Assembly: GCA_002730975.1 (NCBI GenBank)
Contig: PCBO01000038.1
Location: 8,424 to 50,902, forward strand
DNA from: Opitutia bacterium
GTDB lineage: Bacteria; Verrucomicrobiota; Verrucomicrobiia; Opitutales; Seribacteraceae
Direction of reading: 5' to 3'
Length of the DNA stretch: 42,479 nucleotides
Below are positions 1 through 9,228 of this stretch, piece by piece (within the stretch, counting starts at the first letter, position 1; the number at the start of each line of letters is the position of its first letter). Made by a program: the position numbers and the translations under genes. The notes under the pieces are model-generated. The model did not search any database. It was not told the origin of the DNA and worked only from the letters and a program-made list of their open reading frames with translations.

Positions 1-117
1 GCCGTCTGGCTGCCTCTTCGCATTCGGGGAGGTGAGACTGCTGCCATCCAGTCGGTGGCCACGACTCCCAACGCGACCAACTTCCGGATCAAGATCCAGA
101 AGGCAAAATACAAATAA
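1..117 (+). CDS. C-terminal end of a YcfL-like (DUF1425-type) protein, partial
   Basis: The frame beginning at base 1 stays open for 38 codons and stops at TAA 115-117, so this is the 3' end of a gene that starts outside the window. The visible tail contains a GGETAAIQ segment, then PNATNFRIKIQ, and ends in a basic KAKYK. This pattern of a Gly-Glu-Thr turn followed by an FR-I-I strand resembles the end of YcfL/DUF1425 periplasmic proteins. In enterobacteria ycfL lies just upstream of lpoB, and here the next gene 23 bases downstream is LpoB-like, which supports the call. The assignment rests on a short fragment plus context, so the function stays tentative. Confidence 0.5.
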   Translation, partial: AVWLPLRIRGGETAAIQSVATTPNATNFRIKIQKAKYK

Positions 118-140
118 TACGAATTTAATCAGACCTCCAA

Positions 141-764
141 ATGAAAGCTACAGCAATCACCGCTCTCCTCGCTCTGTTCACGGCAATATCTTTTACCTCC
201 TGTGGTCCACGTAGTCCGGTTGGGCGCAATGCCGATACTCGCTACATTGACGACGGCAGCGAAAGAGGTCTCGTGAACCTAGGGAAGATCAATGCCCAGG
301 ACTTTACCCGTGCGGCGAACAAGCTGTTACAGGACTTGTTTACGAGTGGCGCCTTGGCGAAAGCTCCCGTACAACCTGCGGTTTTGCACATTGGCAAAGT
401 CCGTAACGACACCCAGACCTATTTCGATACGGATTTGCTGCTCCAAGGCATGAAACGCGACCTGCTTGCCGGCAACCGGGTGAAAATCTCCACTACCGAG
501 GGGCCGGGAGGAATCGGTGCCGACGAGTATGCCCAAGACGTTAGACAAAAACTCGAGCTCACGGGAGATCCCAAAGTGAATCGACCTCGACCTTACTATT
601 CTCTTTCTGGAAAAATCATAGAGGAAACATCACGCGTGGAAAAAGTGACTCAAAAGGATTTCTACTTTTTGCTCACCCTCACCGAACTGGATACCGGAAC
701 CGGGGTTTGGTTCGGGCGCGAGCTCATTACCAAGCAGGGACGCCGAGACGCTATCGGCTTCTAA
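141..764 (+). CDS. lpoB: LpoB-like penicillin-binding protein activator lipoprotein
   Basis: This 207-residue protein begins with a lipoprotein signal peptide: a basic MKA start, a hydrophobic stretch, and a lipobox FTSC with the acceptor Cys21, followed by Gly-Pro-Arg. The body (about residues 45-205) matches the LpoB/PBP-activator fold, with a helix FTRAANKLLQDLF, a strand LHIGKVRNDT, a strand YYSLSGKI and a final LTLTELDTGTGVWF strand. In the E. coli family LpoB is an outer-membrane lipoprotein that reaches through the periplasm and stimulates PBP1b; that role is transferred by homology. It has no long disordered linker, so it is shorter than some relatives. It follows a probable ycfL tail and its stop overlaps the convergent next gene by a few bases. 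No clear Shine-Dalgarno precedes the ATG. Confidence 0.8.
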   Translation: MKATAITALLALFTAISFTSCGPRSPVGRNADTRYIDDGSERGLVNLGKINAQDFTRAANKLLQDLFTSGALAKAPVQPAVLHIGKVRNDTQTYFDTDLLLQGMKRDLLAGNRVKISTTEGPGGIGADEYAQDVRQKLELTGDPKVNRPRPYYSLSGKIIEETSRVEKVTQKDFYFLLTLTELDTGTGVWFGRELITKQGRRDAIGF

Positions 765-1996
765 CGCGGAGAAAACAGTGTTTCGATCGCACGGGCGTTC
801 GGAATCCTGATTCGTTTTCCATCACCTAGTGGCAGGTGTTTCTTAATTTCAAGGATATCGCCTCTTTCTATGCGTTCCACGATTTCCCGATCTCCGGATT
901 CCAAGTCACGAGTCTGGATTTCATAGGCATATTCCAAGCCATCGGATGCTATTCCCACAAAAAAGTATAGCCCTCTTCTCTTGTTCACAGGAGAAACCAA
1001 GCGAAAAACGGTGGCTGTCTCTTCAAATCGCCTGGGAGGTTTTTTGGACAGAAGGACGAAGCCAAACTTGAGATCGACCAGGTTTAGCCCCAATGGCCCG
1101 TTGATTTTTTTCGCAACTTCAGGAACTTTCCATGAGCGCACTTCGTGACTGTGGAATGGCGAATCCACATTGACCAAGGGGCAACCCTTCCCGTTGAAGT
1201 AGGGACCGTGTAGATGCACCTGCCCAGCTTCCGATGCCATTGCCGCGGCTTTGTGGAGGCGTTGACAACTTTCCTTGAGAGCTGGTTCAACGACTATTAG
1301 AACTCCGCTCGGTTTCAATAGGGATGCAACCTCTCCAAGCTTGTTTACATAAATCTCTGGTTCATCCTCGGGAATGATTTCGTTCAAAGTCGAACCGAGC
1401 AGGATCAGGTCGTATTTTTTTTCATGCCCTCTTGAGAGGTTTCTGCATAGGTCGAGTCGTTTGGTTTCCAGCTTCGATCCCGGCCATAGTGAGTAAAGAC
1501 CACTATGCAGGTTTCGAAGGTATCCCAGGCTTTTTCCCGAGTAGTCGATGGCCCGGAGCTCGATTGGGTTTTCAACGCCACGATCACGAAACGACCGAAG
1601 CGCCGCAAGGCAAGTAGCCCCGGAACCGGAGCCAAGATCCAGAATGTTTAACGGTCCCTTGCGTGGTGGGTTCCATTCGCGAAGTTCGAGAGCTTCTGCA
1701 AGAACGTAACTCAGGTGATTCCAGGTACGAGGAAAGTAAAAGTTTCCGTAGGCGAGCAGGGACAGTTCGCGTGATCCATAACTTTTGGGAGTGAAGTGAC
1801 GTTCCTTGTTGAAACGGTCGCTTTGGACGACAATTTCCTCTTGCAGCATACGAACAATCTTGGGTTCTTCCGCATCGGGCCATTGCTCGTTCGCCTTATT
1901 CCACCACCATTGCTCTATTTCTTCGGGGTAGGGAGAAATGTTAGCCGTCGGGATTTTCATCGGATGGCCGTATTCAACGCAGGTAAGAATTCCCAA
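761..1996 (-). CDS. Rsm22-like SAM-dependent methyltransferase family protein
   Basis: The product has a Rossmann methyltransferase core with SAM motif I LDLGSGSGA at residues 119-127, a later LILLGSTLNEI strand and the post-motif strand GVLIVVEPAL. A segment with HGPYFNGKGCPL follows, in the place where Rsm22-family proteins carry the Cys-rich PCPH-CPL region, and then a conserved-looking FGFVLLSKK strand. Rsm22 proteins are thought to modify or help assemble the small ribosomal subunit; that role is family knowledge. Only one cysteine of the usual cluster is visible, so the metal site may be lost. The frame opens with TTG at 1996, preceded by AGGAAG at a 5-base spacing; an in-frame ATG at 1960 lacks such a site and gives a protein 12 residues shorter. 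It runs tail to tail with the LpoB-like gene, overlapping by 4 bases. Confidence 0.65.
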   Translation of the reverse strand: MGILTCVEYGHPMKIPTANISPYPEEIEQWWWNKANEQWPDAEEPKIVRMLQEEIVVQSDRFNKERHFTPKSYGSRELSLLAYGNFYFPRTWNHLSYVLAEALELREWNPPRKGPLNILDLGSGSGATCLAALRSFRDRGVENPIELRAIDYSGKSLGYLRNLHSGLYSLWPGSKLETKRLDLCRNLSRGHEKKYDLILLGSTLNEIIPEDEPEIYVNKLGEVASLLKPSGVLIVVEPALKESCQRLHKAAAMASEAGQVHLHGPYFNGKGCPLVNVDSPFHSHEVRSWKVPEVAKKINGPLGLNLVDLKFGFVLLSKKPPRRFEETATVFRLVSPVNKRRGLYFFVGIASDGLEYAYEIQTRDLESGDREIVERIERGDILEIKKHLPLGDGKRIRIPNARAIETLFSPR

Positions 1997-2094
1997 TGAG
2001 TCTTCCTAACAAAGAATGGCTGCTATGCCTCCACGCGGTTTTCGGCGTTGGCTTTCATTCCCTTGGAACCCCGCGAATTGCAATCAATTCTCGA

Positions 2095-3390
<1,296 letters not shown>

Positions 3391-3515
3391 CTAAAAAAGG
3401 CTAGTTATGATGACCTTCAAGGCCACAATGTCAAAAGCCTTCGGCATCAGCGTTCTTAAACTGCTTGCCTCTTGCTCAGAATAGATTTTTTTCAAAAGCC
3501 TTTAAATCAAAATAC

Positions 3516-5024
3516 ATGGGCAAAGAACGAACTGCAATTTCACCCACCCGAGAAGAGGATTATCCCGAGTGGTATCAACAAGTAATCAAGTCGGCGGACT
3601 TAGCCGAGAATACTCCTGTACGCGGTTGCATGGTGATCAAGCCGTGGGGCTACGCCATATGGGAGAATATTCGCGAAGTTTTGGATTCCATGTTCAAGGA
3701 AACCGGCCACAAAAACGCCTACTTCCCGCTCTTCATACCTATGAGCTTCCTGCAACGCGAGGCGGAGCATGTCGACGGCTTCGCCAAGGAGTGCGCGGTG
3801 GTCACCCATTCACGACTGGAAGCGGACGATGACGGCAAGCTCCAGCCGGCCGGTGAACTGGACGAGCCTCTGATCATCCGGCCAACTTCCGAGACTATCA
3901 TCGGCGAACTGTTCGCTCGCTGGGTTCAATCCTACAGGGATCTGCCACTGCTCATAAATCAATGGGCAAACGTTGTGCGCTGGGAAATGCGACCGCGTCT
4001 GTTTCTTCGCACGGCGGAATTTTTGTGGCAAGAAGGCCATACTGTTCATGCCTCCTCGGAAGAAGCCGTACGGGAAATGGATTTGATCCTCGAACTCTAC
4101 TCTACTTTTGCGGAAGAGTGGCTAGCCATGCCCGTTCTGCGGGGAGAGAAAACCGAAAACGAACGTTTTCCCGGAGCCGAAACCACCCTCTGCATTGAAG
4201 CCATGATGCAGGACCGAAAGGCACTGCAAGCCGGTACATCTCACTTTCTCGGTCAGAACTTCTCGAAGGCTTGTGGCATCAAGTTTCAAGACAAGTACGG
4301 GAAAGAGGAGTTGGGTTGGACCACTTCCTGGGGGGTCTCCACCCGCCTCATCGGTGGTATGATCATGTGCCACGGAGATGACGACGGTTTGGTCGTTCCC
4401 CCGAAGGTAGCTCCTTCTCAGGTCGTTGTGTTGCCCGTTACGCCAAAGGAGGAATCTCGTGAACAGGTTCTGGAATACTGTCGAAAACTGGTTGAGGAAA
4501 TCGGCTCTCTTTCTTATGCTGGTTCTCCTGTCCGAGTGGAACTGGATGATCGCGATCTCCGCGGCGGCGAAAAATATTGGCAGTGGGTGAAGAAGGGAAT
4601 TCCCATTACCTTGGAGGTCGGTCCTCGAGATTTGGACAATGATGCCGCATTCGTGGGACGGCGTGATGTCGGACGTTCGGGTCGCGAGGGAATGCCCCGT
4701 GAGGATTTACTTGGTAGGTTGCCCGACCTCTTGCAGGAAATTCAGGATGAGCTTTTCCGCAAGGCTTTGGCGTTTCGAGAAGAGAATACCCGAGAAATTG
4801 ATTCCAAGGAGGAATTCTATGAGTTTTTCTCCAATTCTGATGGAGGAGTCCAGGGAGGCTTTGCCATGGCCCACTGGGATGGCGAGGCCAAATGGGAGGA
4901 GCAAGTTAAGAACGACCTCAAAGTTACCGTGCGTTGCATCCCCCAAGGCGAAGGTGAGCCTGGTACTTGTATATTCAGCGGGAATCCAAGTTTGCGTCGC
5001 GTGGTTTTCGCTCAGGCTTACTGA
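3516..5024 (+). CDS. proS: Prolyl-tRNA synthetase, archaeal/eukaryotic type
   Basis: This class II aminoacyl-tRNA synthetase charges tRNA-Pro. The 502-residue form has ISPTREEDYPEWY at its start, motif 1 around VIKPWGYAIWENI, the RPTSET triad segment, motif 2 RPRLFLRTAEFLWQEGHT, motif 3 SWGVSTRLIGG and the anticodon-binding region from VAPSQVVVLPV. The C-terminal domain ends in FAQAY, the terminal tyrosine typical of the ProS3 (eukaryote/archaeal) group. The first two zinc-type cysteines of that domain appear replaced (WDG and KWEE where WC and CE are common), while RCIP and GTCIFSG remain. A TTG at 3465 would add 17 residues, but the ATG at 3516 fits the family start better. PanC begins 15 bases downstream, so co-transcription is likely. 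Confidence 0.95.
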   Translation: MGKERTAISPTREEDYPEWYQQVIKSADLAENTPVRGCMVIKPWGYAIWENIREVLDSMFKETGHKNAYFPLFIPMSFLQREAEHVDGFAKECAVVTHSRLEADDDGKLQPAGELDEPLIIRPTSETIIGELFARWVQSYRDLPLLINQWANVVRWEMRPRLFLRTAEFLWQEGHTVHASSEEAVREMDLILELYSTFAEEWLAMPVLRGEKTENERFPGAETTLCIEAMMQDRKALQAGTSHFLGQNFSKACGIKFQDKYGKEELGWTTSWGVSTRLIGGMIMCHGDDDGLVVPPKVAPSQVVVLPVTPKEESREQVLEYCRKLVEEIGSLSYAGSPVRVELDDRDLRGGEKYWQWVKKGIPITLEVGPRDLDNDAAFVGRRDVGRSGREGMPREDLLGRLPDLLQEIQDELFRKALAFREENTREIDSKEEFYEFFSNSDGGVQGGFAMAHWDGEAKWEEQVKNDLKVTVRCIPQGEGEPGTCIFSGNPSLRRVVFAQAY

Positions 5025-5039
5025 CAATCGTTTTTTCTG

Positions 5040-5885
5040 ATGCAAGTCATACGTTCCGCAAATGAGATGCAGGCTACTTCAATTAGCCTGCGCAGCGAGG
5101 GTAAATTGATCGGTTTCGTTCCCACCATGGGATACTTGCACGAGGGGCACCTTTCTCTATTGGAGATGGCCAAAACCAAGGCCGACGTAACTGTAGTATC
5201 CATCTTTGTTAATCCGACCCAGTTTGGGATCGGCGAGGACCTCGATGCCTATCCACGAGATTTCGAGCGTGATTTGAAGCTCTGCGAGGAATGCGAGGCA
5301 GACTTTGTGTTCGCCCCATCCGTAGATGAAATGTATCCTTCGGGGCATTCCACCCAAGTCGAGGAAACTCTAGTGGCGACCAACTTGTGCGGTGTTTCCC
5401 GGCCGACTCATTTTCGTGGGGTCACAACGGTCTGCGTCAAATTATTCAATCTATGTCGACCGGATTTTCTAGTTCTTGGGCAGAAAGACGCCCAGCAAGC
5501 TGTGGTCATCCGCCGAATGGCGGAGGACTTGCATTTCCCAATTGAAGTCGTGGTGGCTCAAACGCTTCGGGAGGAGGATGGATTGGCTATGAGTTCCCGC
5601 AACGCCTATCTCGATCCCCGCCAAAGAGAGGACGCCCTTCTGCTTTCCCGATCGCTATTCGCCGGAAAATCCCTTGTTGAAGAAAAGGAAATTCGAAACG
5701 TGGACCGTATAAAGTCCGAGGTCACCGGGATCTTAACCGGCGGGCGTTGCGTGCGGTTGAACTATGTCGAAGTTGTGAATCGCGAAAACATGGAAGCCGA
5801 GTCGGAAGTCGTACCCGGACGTTCCATGATAGTCGTGGCGGCGTGGATAGACGAGGTTCGCCTTATCGACAACGTTATGCTCTAA
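5040..5885 (+). CDS. panC: Pantothenate synthetase (pantoate-beta-alanine ligase)
   Basis: The 281-residue enzyme joins pantoate and beta-alanine with ATP to give pantothenate, the CoA precursor. The nucleotidyltransferase motif PTMGYLHEGHLSL (HIGH-like) sits near residues 28-40, followed by VSIFVNPTQFG, AYPRDFERDL, the VLGQKDAQQ segment and the KMSKS-equivalent DGLAMSSRNAYL. All are intact and the length is normal. The gene starts 15 bases after proS and is followed 11 bases later by nadB and then panE, another pantothenate gene. This compact order implies one transcript that links CoA and NAD cofactor synthesis. The ATG at 5040 directly precedes the conserved start MQVIRSANEM. Confidence 0.97.
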   Translation: MQVIRSANEMQATSISLRSEGKLIGFVPTMGYLHEGHLSLLEMAKTKADVTVVSIFVNPTQFGIGEDLDAYPRDFERDLKLCEECEADFVFAPSVDEMYPSGHSTQVEETLVATNLCGVSRPTHFRGVTTVCVKLFNLCRPDFLVLGQKDAQQAVVIRRMAEDLHFPIEVVVAQTLREEDGLAMSSRNAYLDPRQREDALLLSRSLFAGKSLVEEKEIRNVDRIKSEVTGILTGGRCVRLNYVEVVNRENMEAESEVVPGRSMIVVAAWIDEVRLIDNVML

Positions 5886-5896
5886 TTCTGTTTCTT

Positions 5897-7519
5897 ATGG
5901 GCCAACCCATGAAAGCGGAATACGACTTGGTCATAGTCGGCAGCGGTATCGCTGGCCTTAGCTTTGCCCTGAAGGTGGCACAGGCAGGACATAGCGTCGC
6001 GATTCTCACCAAGAAGGACAAGGCTGAGTCCAATACGAATTACGCCCAAGGCGGAATTGCTGCCGTGACTTCTGCCGGAGACGACTTGGAGAAGCACGTT
6101 ACCGACACCTTGGAGGCTGGTGACGGGCTTTGTGACCAGCAAGTCGTACGCGAAGTCCTGAGCGACGGTCCCGCTCGGATCGAGGATCTGGCGAAGCTTG
6201 GCGTTGCCTTCACCAGCCTGGATGACGGTCGAATTTCCTTGGGTAGGGAAGGTGGGCACAGCGAGCGCCGAGTACTACACGTCAAGGACATGACGGGTAA
6301 AGCTATCGAAGAAGCCTTGCTTGCGGCAATTTCGCGTGAAGGCGTGGAAATTCACGAGCATTTTTTCGGCATCGACCTGATTACTGCCCGCAAGGCTCGG
6401 AGGTTAGGGATACAGGTCGAGGGTGAGGGAAGCGAGGATTTTGTTCTTGGGCTATATGCCTACGATGCGAGTGCAGAAGCCGTTCGTACCGTTTCAGCCC
6501 GCTCCATTTTACTTGCCACTGGAGGCACTGGTCAAACCTACCTCTACACCACCAATCCATCGATCGCCACAGGCGATGGATTGGCGATGGCTTCTCGCGC
6601 AGGTCTATCCATCGCCAACCTCGAGTTCATTCAGTTTCATCCCACTACTTTTCACTCACTGGAGGCGGATCGCTTCCTCATCACCGAAGCGGTTCGCGGC
6701 GAAGGCGCCATGTTGGTGGACGGTGACGGAAAACCCATCATGGGCAAGTATCATCCATTGGCCGATCTTGCTCCTCGCGACGTAGTGGCGCGAGCTATCG
6801 ACAGGGAGATGAAACGCTCGGGAGTTCCCTGTCTCTGGCTTGATACGCCTGCCATGAGTATTGATTTTCGGGATCGTTTCCCGACTGTATACGAGAACTG
6901 TCTCAAGCGTGGGGTCGATCCCGTTAAGGAGCGCATCCCCGTCGTGCCTGCGGCTCATTACTCCTGCGGTGGGATTCCCGCCGGGCTCGATTGCTCGACC
7001 GAGATGCCCGGGCTTTACGCTTGCGGAGAGGTCGCGTGTACGGGGTTGCATGGGGCGAACCGTCTTGCCAGTAATTCCCTTTTGGAAGCGGTGGTGCTAG
7101 CCTTCCGTGGGGCCGAAGCGGTTAACGCCTACTTGGCCGAAAAGAAAAAGCCTCAGTTTTCCTTGCCCGAATGGGTGGATGGTGACGTGCCCGCCTCGGA
7201 CGAGCGCGTGGTGCTTTCCCATAACTTGGATGAGCTTAAGCGTACGATGTGGGATTACGTGGGCATCGTTCGTTCCACCAAGCGCCTGGTTCGTGCTCGT
7301 TCGCGTATTCGCAATCTTTCGAGAGAGATCAATGAGTATTACTGGAACGCCAAGGTGGATCTCGCCTTACTTGAGGTACGCAATTTGATATGCGTGGCCG
7401 AGCTCATCGTGCGATCTGCGCTTCGTCGAAAGGAGAGCAGGGGACTGCACTACACCTTGGACTACCCCGACAAGGCTGAAACCGCAGAGACTGTTTTGGT
7501 TGAGCCAATGAGATCATGA
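5897..7519 (+). CDS. nadB: L-aspartate oxidase
   Basis: NadB is a flavoprotein that oxidises L-aspartate to iminoaspartate, the first step of de novo NAD synthesis. The FAD-binding motif VIVGSGIAGL stands at the N-terminus, then NYAQGGIAAV, the DTLEAGDGL region, EGGHSERRVLHVKD, the RGEGAMLVD segment and YSCGGIPAGLD, ending in the helical domain. These are family hallmarks that separate it from fumarate reductases. The reading frame extends 50 codons further upstream inside panC, but that part has no family similarity. ATG 5897 (540 residues) or ATG 5909 (536) both fit the usual length; I chose the former. Its TGA overlaps the panE start in an ATGA, suggesting translational coupling. A NadA/NadC partner is not in the window. 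Confidence 0.95.
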   Translation: MGQPMKAEYDLVIVGSGIAGLSFALKVAQAGHSVAILTKKDKAESNTNYAQGGIAAVTSAGDDLEKHVTDTLEAGDGLCDQQVVREVLSDGPARIEDLAKLGVAFTSLDDGRISLGREGGHSERRVLHVKDMTGKAIEEALLAAISREGVEIHEHFFGIDLITARKARRLGIQVEGEGSEDFVLGLYAYDASAEAVRTVSARSILLATGGTGQTYLYTTNPSIATGDGLAMASRAGLSIANLEFIQFHPTTFHSLEADRFLITEAVRGEGAMLVDGDGKPIMGKYHPLADLAPRDVVARAIDREMKRSGVPCLWLDTPAMSIDFRDRFPTVYENCLKRGVDPVKERIPVVPAAHYSCGGIPAGLDCSTEMPGLYACGEVACTGLHGANRLASNSLLEAVVLAFRGAEAVNAYLAEKKKPQFSLPEWVDGDVPASDERVVLSHNLDELKRTMWDYVGIVRSTKRLVRARSRIRNLSREINEYYWNAKVDLALLEVRNLICVAELIVRSALRRKESRGLHYTLDYPDKAETAETVLVEPMRS

Positions 7520-8451
7520 GCGCTTGCTCGAGTGCGGGCAAGGTAGCCATTGTCGGAACAGGAGCAGTTGGTGGTTTCTATGGCGGTATGCTCGCAAGAG
7601 CGGGGACGGACGTCCACTTTTTGTTCCGCTCCACTTATGAGGACGTCGTTCGCGACGGTCTTTCTCTCGTGTTGCATGAGTCGAACGAAAGTTTTTTCGT
7701 AGAGTCCCTGCAAGCCTATCGAAATCCCTCGAAAATCGGCATTTGCGATTGGGTTGTCGTGTCCGCAAAGGCGACTGCAAATACGCAACTTTTGGAAGTC
7801 CTTTCACCTCTAGTCGATAAAAATACCTGCCTCCTCACGCTCCAGAACGGCATGGGCAACGTTGAACGCTTGGAAGAGCTCTTCGGCAATCGGCGAACGA
7901 TTGTTGGCGGTTTGTGTTTCACTTGCATAAACCGGACTTCGCCCACGATAGTGGAAAGTCTTTTGCCCGGTTACGTCCAGTTCGGTCAAGTCGGACAATC
8001 CCTGACGAACAAGGCTTGCGAGATTTTGGATGCCTTTGCCGTGGCGGGGGTGGATGCTCGCGAAGCGGCTTCGCTCGACGAGGCTCTATGGCGAAAACTT
8101 TGCTGGAACGTACCCTTCAACGGTCTTTCCGTGACTGCAGGCGGAATAACCACGGACAAGATTCTGGCAGATGCCGAGCTTGCCGGGTGCGCCCGTTCCC
8201 TGATGGAGGAGTTACAGAAAGCGGCAGCAGAGGTCGGTATTGAGATCGAGGACAGGTTTCTCGATCACCAGTTCACCCTGACCGAACCTATGGGTCCGTA
8301 CAAGCCCTCAAGCCTTATTGATTTTCTTGCCGGACGCGAAGTCGAAGTGGATGCCATTTGGGGCGAACCCCTACGTCGCGGGGAAGCTTCGGGGGTGGCA
8401 ATGCCCGAGCTCCAGAAGCTTCACGAAGAACTTCTCTCAATTTGCAAGTAG
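7516..8451 (+). CDS. panE: Ketopantoate reductase (2-dehydropantoate 2-reductase)
   Basis: The 311-residue protein has the N-terminal Rossmann motif GTGAVGGFYG at residues 14-23, the LQNGMGN segment typical of ketopantoate reductases, and the catalytic-lysine region around LWRKLCWNVPFNGLS followed by a helical C-terminal domain. It reduces ketopantoate to pantoate with NADPH, supplying the substrate for PanC encoded two genes upstream. The ATG overlaps the nadB stop by four bases. The presence of both panC and panE in one run supports the specific role over the broader ApbA/PanE family, which also includes enzymes of unknown substrate. It is the last gene of the proS-panC-nadB-panE run, and the following gene is convergent. 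Confidence 0.88.
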   Translation: MSACSSAGKVAIVGTGAVGGFYGGMLARAGTDVHFLFRSTYEDVVRDGLSLVLHESNESFFVESLQAYRNPSKIGICDWVVVSAKATANTQLLEVLSPLVDKNTCLLTLQNGMGNVERLEELFGNRRTIVGGLCFTCINRTSPTIVESLLPGYVQFGQVGQSLTNKACEILDAFAVAGVDAREAASLDEALWRKLCWNVPFNGLSVTAGGITTDKILADAELAGCARSLMEELQKAAAEVGIEIEDRFLDHQFTLTEPMGPYKPSSLIDFLAGREVEVDAIWGEPLRRGEASGVAMPELQKLHEELLSICK

Positions 8452-8579
8452 CTTCCAGAACTGCTTGTCCTATTTCGTACGCGATTTTAATCGCTATGAA
8501 CGCTCCGCGAAAAGCATATGTGTTAGTTCGGGTCGTTATTCGCTAATACCGATTAATGGTATTGTTCTGAATTACCTTT

Positions 8580-8981
8580 TCAAGTGAGTTGCTCTGGTGG
8601 GAGCGGAGGGGGTGCTTCAGGTGGTTGACCCGGATTCCAAGGGACTTCATTACGGAGGTAGAGGTTTGTCGCTTCGTCGTGCCCAGAGAAGAAAAGATTG
8701 AGCATAGGGTGAATGACAGGCTCTTTAGACGGATCTGGCAGGAGGTTGCTTTGGGCTACATAGGTAACATGATGCTGGCCATCCACCAATACGTGATACC
8801 ATGGTTGGTTCTTGTCTGGCTGCGTCTGGTTCCCCTTGTACCATCCGTCGTCCGCCTGGAATGTCGAGTCGAAGTCGATGATTAGTCCGCGGTAGCCGTA
8901 ATGCATATGGAGCACAACCTGCCCCGGCGAGAAGTTAGCAGGTGTAGGCGGGATAACATAAGAATCTTGCAGATTAATCAT
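8580..8981 (-). CDS. hspQ: HspQ / YccV-like hemimethylated-DNA-binding domain protein
   Basis: This 133-residue protein carries the small beta-barrel YccV/HspQ domain: FSPGQVVLHMHYGYRGLIIDFD, then a WYKGNQ turn, QPWYHVLVDG, TYVAQSNLLPD and a closing HPMLNLFFSGHDEATN. In E. coli HspQ is a heat-induced protein that binds hemimethylated DNA and acts as a specificity factor for Lon; those roles are transferred only by family. Here the domain is followed by a proline-rich tail (PGQPPEAPPPLPPEQ) that E. coli HspQ lacks. The gene is monocistronic on the minus strand, convergent with panE 128 bases away. The upstream region holds the porin terminator, so it needs its own promoter, which I could not place. 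Confidence 0.85.
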   Translation of the reverse strand: MINLQDSYVIPPTPANFSPGQVVLHMHYGYRGLIIDFDSTFQADDGWYKGNQTQPDKNQPWYHVLVDGQHHVTYVAQSNLLPDPSKEPVIHPMLNLFFSGHDEATNLYLRNEVPWNPGQPPEAPPPLPPEQLT

Positions 8982-9165
8982 GTAATGATGGGGTCAGTTC
9001 AAGTGAAATAAAATACAAGCCCCCATATGCTCTTCATTCCTTTTTGGTGTAATAGTTCCGAAGATCAGATGCTGCCTAGATGATTAAGCGATTCATTGAC
9101 TTTTTATAGTAATACCGAATCGAACTCGACGTTTTTCTTGATGTGCATGTTTCGCAAAAAGAAAA

Positions 9166-9192
9166 AGGGTCGCCCGACTAACGGGCGACCCT
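9166..9192 (-). terminator. Intrinsic terminator of the porin gene
   Basis: An 11-bp perfect stem (AGGGTCGCCCG paired with CGGGCGACCCT) encloses a 5-base loop at 9177-9181. Read on the minus strand it is followed by CTTTTTCTTTTT, a U-rich tract, 37 bases past the porin stop. On the plus strand there is no comparable T run, so it works in the minus direction. Confidence 0.93.
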
Positions 9193-9228
9193 CTTTCGTA
9201 AATCTGTAAAACTTTGCTAAGCCTAAGC

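Noticed and set aside
5747-5896. Longer start of nadB inside panC
   Set aside because: The extra 50 residues are an out-of-frame translation of panC with no NadB similarity.
8481-8494. Palindrome GCGATTTTAATCGC and inverted repeat AATACC/GGTATT at 8545-8563 after panE
   Set aside because: Short stems without T tracts; too weak to call a terminator or operator.
8318-8587. 89-codon frame across the panE end and beyond
   Set aside because: Most of it overlaps panE in another frame and the remainder looks random.
8982-9010. Heat-shock-type (sigma32-like) promoter for hspQ: CTTGAA and CCCCAT on the minus strand
   Set aside because: The two boxes are only 4 bases apart instead of 11-16 and CCCCAT nearly touches the start codon, so they cannot form a promoter.
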